From assembly GCF_002251435.1 (NCBI RefSeq), contig NZ_NPJI01000107.1, positions 1 to 46,623 on the forward strand: a stretch of 46,623 bases of DNA, written 5' to 3'. Source of the stretch: Prevotella sp. P2-180 (GTDB taxonomy: Bacteria > Bacteroidota > Bacteroidia > Bacteroidales > Bacteroidaceae). The notes under the pieces are model-generated. The model was not told the DNA's origin. It was given only the letters and a program-made list of their open reading frames with translations, and did not search any database. Shown one piece after another: positions 41,641 through 46,623 of the stretch. Every line of letters starts with the position of its first letter. The first letter of the stretch is position 1. Made by a program: the position numbers and the translations under genes.

Positions 41641-44418
41641 ATGACAATAAAATGTTTTCAACCTGTGAAGACATTCTTGGGAATGGCGTTATTGGCGCTC
41701 GTGCTCATGACTGCCACTAACATGCATGCACAGACCCTAAAGGACAAGTATGACAAGAATCACCCTCTGAAGGTGTCGTGCGAAAATGAAGCCTACCCCT
41801 TTGAGGGCATCGACGACGATGGTACGCCTGTCGGCTTCAATATCGAGCTGATTGGCTCGGCTCTCAACGAGATTGGCGTCAACTACACCTTCGTAATGAA
41901 AGAAAGAATAAGTGCGAGTGACGACTTTGAGGCTAATGAAACCAACCTCTTGCTCACTCCTGTCGTGGAACGTATTCCTGGCGTGTTCTACGGAAAGTTT
42001 GAGGTGGTGTCTTACCGGGTGGTGCTCGTACAGAGAAAAGGGGCAAGGAACATCAATAGCCTTAAGGAGCTTCGAAAGGGTGAAGTGGTGGTGGCTAGAA
42101 AAGGTGGCTATTCTGCTGAGAAAGCTCTCAGAAGTGGTATCCTCACTCCTGAACAGATAAAATACAAATCTCATAAGGACGCGATTGAAGGGCTGGTGAA
42201 CAAAGAGGTGGACTATATCATTGCCGGGGGAAAGGTAATTGAATACTATATCAAAAAATATGGCATAGAAGACCAGGTGGACATCAAACCTATTGATGTG
42301 CCAGCTGGAAAAATGCTATTCGTTAGCCGCGACAAACAACTCATACTGGCTCTCGACAACATTTGTAATAGCATGGAACAGAATGGGGCTCTACATCTGC
42401 TCACCGACCGATGGATATACGGCAACGAGGAGGAAACTGCCTCCTCGCCAGTCGTGCTCTTCTCGCTGTTCTGGTTCTTGGTCGCCGTCTGCTTCCTGCT
42501 TCTTATCAATAGGGTGGTGAACAACAGACTGAAGCATATGCTGAGAAGAACCATCGATACCAACAACATTGTGAAGACGGCTCTTGAAATGGGTGGCAAC
42601 AACATCATCTGCTCTAACCTGAAGACTAACAAGATAAAAAACCTATACGGCAATATCGTGAAACAAGACCGCAATACCATGAATCAATTCTTCAGTTTCA
42701 TTCATCCTGAAGATGTTGAGGGCGTAAAAAAGGGATTCAGTGACATGGTTAATAGCGTCGACAAAATTCAGTCGGTGAAGTACAGGTTGAATGTAGGGAC
42801 ACAGAGCAATCCTGACTGGAGGTCGTTCGTGGGACAGATGGCTGCCGAAACCAACAAAGGTGTCATCACCAACGTGTATACCACCCTTTACGATATTACC
42901 GAAGACGAACGCAAGGAACGCGACGAACGCAATGCGGCTGAAGTCTATAGGCATATCTTCGAAATGTCTATCACTGCTTTCGCACTCTACGATGTCAACG
43001 GAAAACTCATACGGGCTAACAAGCAGATGAGAACCATCTTCGCGCCCGGACAATTCTCAAAGACCACCATCGACGACACTTCGCTCTTCGATATGCCTGC
43101 CGTCTGGGGCAACTACTCAAAAAATGATACCGACAACTATTTCGTGTGTACCCGATGCGACCTCAATGGCAGTGGCAACGTGGACTACATCGACTTTAGA
43201 TGCAGGCCTGTAAAGTCTGACAAGGAGGAGATTCTCTACTATATGGTCACGGCACGAAACATGTACGACGAACGACAGATGTATCAGCAGAGCAAACTCC
43301 AAGACAGGGAAATACGACGTGTTAACAATGAGACGCAGAAGTTTGAGAACGAACTGAAAATACTGCTCGAAGAGTCTAACATGATGGTGTGGAGGTCGAA
43401 CGTAAGGAAAAATACTGTCACTCTGTACAAAGACCTGCGCACATTTGAAAGGAGATACACATTCGACGAATTTGTTGAAGCCGTGGAAGCGGAAGAACAT
43501 AAGGCTGACATCCGTAAGCTCATCAATCCTGCCGTCAACGAAGGAAAGTCATGCAACATCGTTGTAAAGATGAAGACTGACATTCATAACACACCGGTAG
43601 AGACTTGGTTTGCGCTCAACAGTGTGCCGGAATATGACGACGAGGGGAACATAAAGGGATGCTTCGGACTCATGAGGGATATCGACGACCTTATCAACGC
43701 TCAGCTGAAAATGAAGAAGGAAACTGAAAAAGCTAACGACTCTGGACGTCTCAAGAGTGTCTTCCTCGCTAATATGACTCACGAAATCAGAACGCCGCTC
43801 AACGCCATCGTGGGATTCTGCGACGTGCTCCAGAGTGTCGACGCTCCTGAGGAACGACAGGAGTTCCTGAAGATTATTCTCAACAACTGCGACCTCCTCA
43901 TTCAGCTCATCAACGATATCCTCGTCATCTCTGAACTCGACTCCAACGGACTGACTCTGCGTCCCGCAAAGGTAGACTTCGCTGAGTCGTTCTACATGAT
44001 TTGCACTTCGCTGCGACAGCGTGTACAGGACCCTAACGTGGAGTTTATCTATGAGAATCCTTTCGACCATCTGTATGTCGTGATGGACGTAAACCGTATA
44101 CACCAGGTGGTCACAAACTTCCTCACCAATGCGGTGAAATATACTCATAGCGGTCATATCAAACTGGCATACGAAAGAAGAGACGGCGGACTGTACATCT
44201 ATTGCGAAGACACTGGTGCCGGAATACCGGCGGAAGACCAGGAAAAGATTTTCGGACGGTTCATAAAACTCAACGACTACATTCAGGGAGCTGGACTGGG
44301 TCTCTCCATCTGTAAGGCTATAGCTGAAAAATGTGGAGGAAAAATCGGTGTGGATTCTGAGGTCGGAAAGGGCTCGACATTCTGGATTTGGATACCGGAA
44401 GTGAAGCCTGAGTCATAA
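41641..44418 (+). CDS. SBP_bac_3-PAS sensor histidine kinase (intact)
   Basis: This 925-residue protein has the same architecture as the upstream gene: signal peptide (about 1-30, TNMHAQ), SBP_bac_3 domain (VSCENEAYPFEGIDDDGTPV, then GFNIEL), TM around residue 265-290, several PAS-like segments (one at IFEMSITAFALYDVNGKLIR), and a complete kinase core: H714 in NMTHEIRTPLNAIVGF, N box TNFLTNAVKYTHSG, G1 DTGAGIP, F box FGRFIKLND, G2 GAGLGLSICKAIAE. No receiver domain is fused. The start at 41641 is 1 bp after the upstream stop; ATG codons at 41617 and 41626 are alternatives that would overlap. It probably senses a small periplasmic ligand such as an amino acid; the ligand and the response regulator are unknown. 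Confidence 0.9.
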   Translation: MTIKCFQPVKTFLGMALLALVLMTATNMHAQTLKDKYDKNHPLKVSCENEAYPFEGIDDDGTPVGFNIELIGSALNEIGVNYTFVMKERISASDDFEANETNLLLTPVVERIPGVFYGKFEVVSYRVVLVQRKGARNINSLKELRKGEVVVARKGGYSAEKALRSGILTPEQIKYKSHKDAIEGLVNKEVDYIIAGGKVIEYYIKKYGIEDQVDIKPIDVPAGKMLFVSRDKQLILALDNICNSMEQNGALHLLTDRWIYGNEEETASSPVVLFSLFWFLVAVCFLLLINRVVNNRLKHMLRRTIDTNNIVKTALEMGGNNIICSNLKTNKIKNLYGNIVKQDRNTMNQFFSFIHPEDVEGVKKGFSDMVNSVDKIQSVKYRLNVGTQSNPDWRSFVGQMAAETNKGVITNVYTTLYDITEDERKERDERNAAEVYRHIFEMSITAFALYDVNGKLIRANKQMRTIFAPGQFSKTTIDDTSLFDMPAVWGNYSKNDTDNYFVCTRCDLNGSGNVDYIDFRCRPVKSDKEEILYYMVTARNMYDERQMYQQSKLQDREIRRVNNETQKFENELKILLEESNMMVWRSNVRKNTVTLYKDLRTFERRYTFDEFVEAVEAEEHKADIRKLINPAVNEGKSCNIVVKMKTDIHNTPVETWFALNSVPEYDDEGNIKGCFGLMRDIDDLINAQLKMKKETEKANDSGRLKSVFLANMTHEIRTPLNAIVGFCDVLQSVDAPEERQEFLKIILNNCDLLIQLINDILVISELDSNGLTLRPAKVDFAESFYMICTSLRQRVQDPNVEFIYENPFDHLYVVMDVNRIHQVVTNFLTNAVKYTHSGHIKLAYERRDGGLYIYCEDTGAGIPAEDQEKIFGRFIKLNDYIQGAGLGLSICKAIAEKCGGKIGVDSEVGKGSTFWIWIPEVKPES

Positions 44419-44433
44419 AAGTATGGAAAACAT

Positions 44434-44464
44434 TTTGCAGTTCGGATTATTATTTGTATTTTTG
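44434..44464 (+). promoter_or_regulatory. Promoter of the 44482 gene
   Basis: TTTG (44434-44437), 19 nt, TATTTTTG (44457-44464), 17 bp before the ATG. Consensus spacing. It shows that this gene is transcribed separately from the sensor pair. Confidence 0.8.
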
Positions 44465-44481
44465 CACAAAAATAGAATAAC

Positions 44482-45069
44482 ATGGAACAACAACAATGGA
44501 GTGAAAACGTCATTATCGTGGATGCTGACTATGTAGACAAGGTGGCGTTTAACCTTATAGTCAACTTTGAGCGCATGCTTGAAAGAAGAATTCCTCAGGC
44601 CGATATCACTAAGTGGGTGGAGTGCATCGCTCTCGATGGCGGACTGCGACAGGGTGACAACAAGACACAAGTGCTGCTCGTTTACGACAATAACGTGATG
44701 GAAAACGTGAAGCCGGGCAGTCTCGACGACGAACTTAACGGAAAAGCTTTCTCCGGAAACATCGGAGAGTTCTGTTTCAGCTCAATACATGTGGAGGAAA
44801 TGACTGACAAGGAACACCTCTTCTGTGATGCTCTCATGCATATCTGCTCTTTAAAAGAGGTGAAAAGGATTATGGTGGTTCCCGATGGCGAAAAATACAT
44901 TGAAGGGGTGAAACGCTCGCTAAGGAATGTAGACAAGGAGAAACATGTCACCGTGTTTGCCATGCAACCTCTGCCGGGAGGCAATTTCCGTCAGGAAATA
45001 CTCGGCTACTCGCTCATGGCAGCCCTAGGCATCAGCTCAGAGGAACTGGACAAGCGTGAAAATATTTGA
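44482..45069 (+). CDS. Conserved Bacteroidetes protein of unknown function
   Basis: This 195-residue soluble protein starts MEQQQWSENVIIVDADYVDK and continues VAFNLIVNFERMLERRIPQA. I recognise the N-terminal pattern as a conserved Bacteroidales family (possibly DUF6621) without a known function. The IIVDADYVD start and KRIMVVPDGEKY strand suggest an alpha/beta fold of NYN/PIN-like or Rossmann-like topology, but no catalytic set is certain. It has its own consensus promoter. No signal peptide or membrane segment. Confidence 0.8.
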   Translation: MEQQQWSENVIIVDADYVDKVAFNLIVNFERMLERRIPQADITKWVECIALDGGLRQGDNKTQVLLVYDNNVMENVKPGSLDDELNGKAFSGNIGEFCFSSIHVEEMTDKEHLFCDALMHICSLKEVKRIMVVPDGEKYIEGVKRSLRNVDKEKHVTVFAMQPLPGGNFRQEILGYSLMAALGISSEELDKRENI

Positions 45070-45072
45070 GAG

Positions 45073-45128
45073 TCCTTTAACTCCTTAACCCTTTAACCCT
45101 TTAACTTCTTTAACTCCTTAACTTCTTA
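45073..45128. repeat. TAACTCCTT-type tandem repeat
   Basis: Six or seven variants of CTTTAACTC/CCTTAACTC/CTTTAACCC fill the gap before the 45140 gene. It is the inverse complement of the AGTTAAGG repeat at 6815-6851. Confidence 0.75.
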
Positions 45129-45139
45129 AAAAAAAACAT

Positions 45140-46378
45140 ATGGGAAGAATATTAATGATTGGTGCAGGTGGCGTAGCCACCGTAGCGGCATTTAAAATAG
45201 CACAGAATGCCGACGTGTTTACTGAGTTTATGATAGCAAGCCGCAGAAAGGAAAAATGCGACGCCATCGTCAATGCCATACATAAGGCTGGACATACGAT
45301 GGACATCAAAACCGCACAGGTGGATGCTGACGACGTGGAACAGCTTAAAGCGCTGTTTAATGACTTCAAGCCTGAACTGGTGGTCAACCTTGCTCTGCCA
45401 TATCAAGACCTTACTATCATGGATGCCTGCTTGGCTTGCGGATGCAACTATCTCGACACAGCCAACTACGAGCCAAAGGATGAGGCTCACTTCGAGTACT
45501 CCTGGCAGTGGGCTTATCGCGAGCGTTTTGAGAAGGCTGGGCTTTGCGCCATACTCGGATGTGGCTTCGACCCCGGCGTGACAAGTATCTTCACTGCCTA
45601 TGCCGCCAAACATCACTTCGACGAGATTCAGTATCTCGACATCGTCGACTGTAACGCTGGCAACCATCACAAGGCCTTTGCCACCAACTTCAATCCGGAA
45701 ATCAATATCCGCGAAATCACACAGAAAGGTCTCTATTGGGAAAACGGAAAGTGGGTGGAGACCGAACCGCTGGAGTTCCACCAGCCGCTCACCTATCCGA
45801 ACATCGGACCGCGTGAGAGCTATCTGCTCCACCACGAGGAGATAGAGAGTCTCGTCATCAACTATCCCACCATCAAGCGCGCCCGTTTCTGGATGACCTT
45901 CGGACAGCAGTATCTCACCTATCTCGACTGCATCCAAAACCTCGGCATGTCGCGCATCGACGAGATAGAATACGAGGCACCGCTTGCCGACAACCCGTCG
46001 GAGAAAGTGAAGGTGAAGATCGTCCCACTCCAGTTCTTGAAGGCCGTATTGCCTAATCCGCAGGATCTTGGCGAAAACTACGACGGCGAGACCAGCATCG
46101 GCTGCCGCATACGTGGCTTGAAAGACGGCAAGGAGCACACCTATTATATATATAACAACTGCAGCCATCAGGCGGCATACGAGGAAACGGGCATGCAGGG
46201 TGTGAGCTACACCACCGGTGTCCCCGCCATGATAGGCGCCATGATGTTCTTCAAAGGTCTCTGGAACAAGCCCGGCGTCCACAACGTAGAAGAGTTTGAC
46301 CCCGACCCCTTCCTCGCCCAACTCAACCTCCAAGGCCTCCCCTGGCACGAGATCCACGACGAGGATATAGAACTTTAA
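45140..46378 (+). CDS. Carboxynorspermidine synthase (saccharopine dehydrogenase family)
   Basis: This 412-residue NAD(P)-dependent enzyme starts MGRILMIGAGGVATVAAFKI with a Rossmann GxGGVA motif. The saccharopine-dehydrogenase-like pattern (VVNLALPYQDLTIMDACLAC, then GCNYLDTANYE; GCGFDPGVTSIFTAYAAKHH) and length match carboxynorspermidine/carboxyspermidine synthase, which reductively joins aspartate semialdehyde to a diamine in the alternative spermidine pathway common in Bacteroidetes. The partner decarboxylase (nspC) is not in the window. The stop codon lies within the 11-bp hairpin that follows. Confidence 0.88.
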   Translation: MGRILMIGAGGVATVAAFKIAQNADVFTEFMIASRRKEKCDAIVNAIHKAGHTMDIKTAQVDADDVEQLKALFNDFKPELVVNLALPYQDLTIMDACLACGCNYLDTANYEPKDEAHFEYSWQWAYRERFEKAGLCAILGCGFDPGVTSIFTAYAAKHHFDEIQYLDIVDCNAGNHHKAFATNFNPEINIREITQKGLYWENGKWVETEPLEFHQPLTYPNIGPRESYLLHHEEIESLVINYPTIKRARFWMTFGQQYLTYLDCIQNLGMSRIDEIEYEAPLADNPSEKVKVKIVPLQFLKAVLPNPQDLGENYDGETSIGCRIRGLKDGKEHTYYIYNNCSHQAAYEETGMQGVSYTTGVPAMIGAMMFFKGLWNKPGVHNVEEFDPDPFLAQLNLQGLPWHEIHDEDIEL

Positions 46379-46397
46379 GGGGGAAACCCCCTTAAAG
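46373..46397. repeat. Perfect 11-bp hairpin at the end of the synthase gene
   Basis: CTTTAAGGGGG (46373-46383), loop AAA, CCCCCTTAAAG (46387-46397). It overlaps the stop codon at 46376-46378 and belongs to the 3-nt-loop hairpin family seen at 2558-2641 and 22388-22899. It may help end the transcript. Confidence 0.8.
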
Positions 46398-46498
46398 AAT
46401 TAAAGAATTAAAGAATTAAAAAATTAAAAAATTAAAGAGGCGGCGGGCGTTTGCGCAGCTTTTTTAATTCTTTAATTTTTTAATTCTTTAATTTTTTA
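46392..46498. repeat. Long AT-rich inverted repeat of AATTAAAGA units
   Basis: Nonamer units AATTAAAGA and AATTAAAAA (46396-46437) face TTTTTTAATT and CTTTAATT units (46461-46498) around a GC-rich centre (GGCGGCGGGCG, 46439-46449). The arms can form a long stem. Confidence 0.7.
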
Positions 46499-46565
46499 AC
46501 TCAAGTTGTATAAGGGTTTTATTTAAACCACAGAGTTAAAGAGACAAAGAGATTTGTGGTTTTAT
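46496..46565. repeat. Second copy of the TTAACTCAAG/AACCACAGAG repeat
   Basis: TTAACTCAAG (46496-46505) followed by 28 bases (46508-46535) identical to 1223-1250. Compared with the first copy, about 20 bases between the two parts are missing. AAACCACAGAG...GATTTGTGGTTTT forms an imperfect dyad. A small hairpin GTCGC-AA-GCGAC follows at 46573-46584; nothing coding is seen to 46623. Confidence 0.8.
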
Positions 46566-46623
46566 AGAGTAGGTCGCAAGCGACAGAGGACACAGAGTTT
46601 CCATGCGGCAAACATGATGCGCA

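Noticed and set aside
45152..46357. 401-codon open frame on the minus strand
   Set aside because: It is antisense to the carboxynorspermidine synthase gene, which has full family support; the long open antisense frame is a by-product of codon use.

Overview
The window looks like a chromosomal segment of a Bacteroidales bacterium, most likely a Prevotella-like genus. At least ten genes or operons are preceded by the Bacteroidetes promoter signature (TTTG, about 19-22 nt, then TAnnTTTG), ATG starts lack strong Shine-Dalgarno sequences, and the proteins (VirE_N/DUF3987 primase, DAHP synthase-chorismate mutase fusion, SlyD with a Cys/His tail, secreted C1 aminopeptidase) are of Bacteroidetes type. 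Species cannot be fixed from the sequence alone.

Layout. 1-5018: a small accessory element with a truncated tyrosine recombinase, a Bro-N/antirepressor protein, three small proteins (one OB-fold-like) and a PrimPol-like VirE_N/DUF3987 protein. 5255-10977: nagB converging on an ilvD-ilvB-ilvN-acyl-ACP thioesterase operon that has no ilvC. 11259-13002: slyD and aroC. 13064-13184: a candidate small RNA with its own promoter and terminator. 13450-16839: an envelope operon (polyprenyl-phosphate sugar transferase, two tandem beta-barrel-like paralogues, PAP2 phosphatase). 17023-19754: a small secreted protein, an M48 lipoprotein protease and a PBP4-type D,D-peptidase. 19804-25992 (minus): an aromatic amino acid operon (pheA, aminotransferase, DAHP synthase-chorismate mutase, tyrA) carrying an inserted four-helix-bundle gene, then an EamA exporter and a TerB/DnaJ protein. 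26310-33706 (minus): frr-rsgA-mnmA-clpS-clpA-C1 peptidase-TPR. 33963-36219: metY-cysK. 36574-44418: a response regulator/histidine kinase pair, then two large SBP_bac_3-PAS sensor kinases, the first of which is a pseudokinase. 44482-46378: a conserved unknown gene and carboxynorspermidine synthase.

The strongest discovery is upstream of pheA. Between its promoter and its start lies a 25-codon reading frame, MNRIYASFYYFYFYFARNCR followed by AGSCV, with nine Phe/Tyr residues among codons 5-15. It is followed by a rho-independent terminator and by an 8-bp antiterminator pairing that uses bases inside the leader codons. This is the complete architecture of ribosome-mediated attenuation for a Phe/Tyr operon, in a phylum where I know of little experimental work on this mechanism.

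Other unusual points: a sensor kinase whose phospho-acceptor His is Tyr (one base change, CAT to TAT) and whose ATP-binding boxes are also eroded, encoded directly before an intact paralogue; a four-helix-bundle gene bracketed by inverted repeats inside a biosynthetic operon; a family of perfect micro-hairpins with exactly 3-nt loops; and several families of short-period or shared intergenic repeats, one of them with 28 identical bases near both ends of the window.
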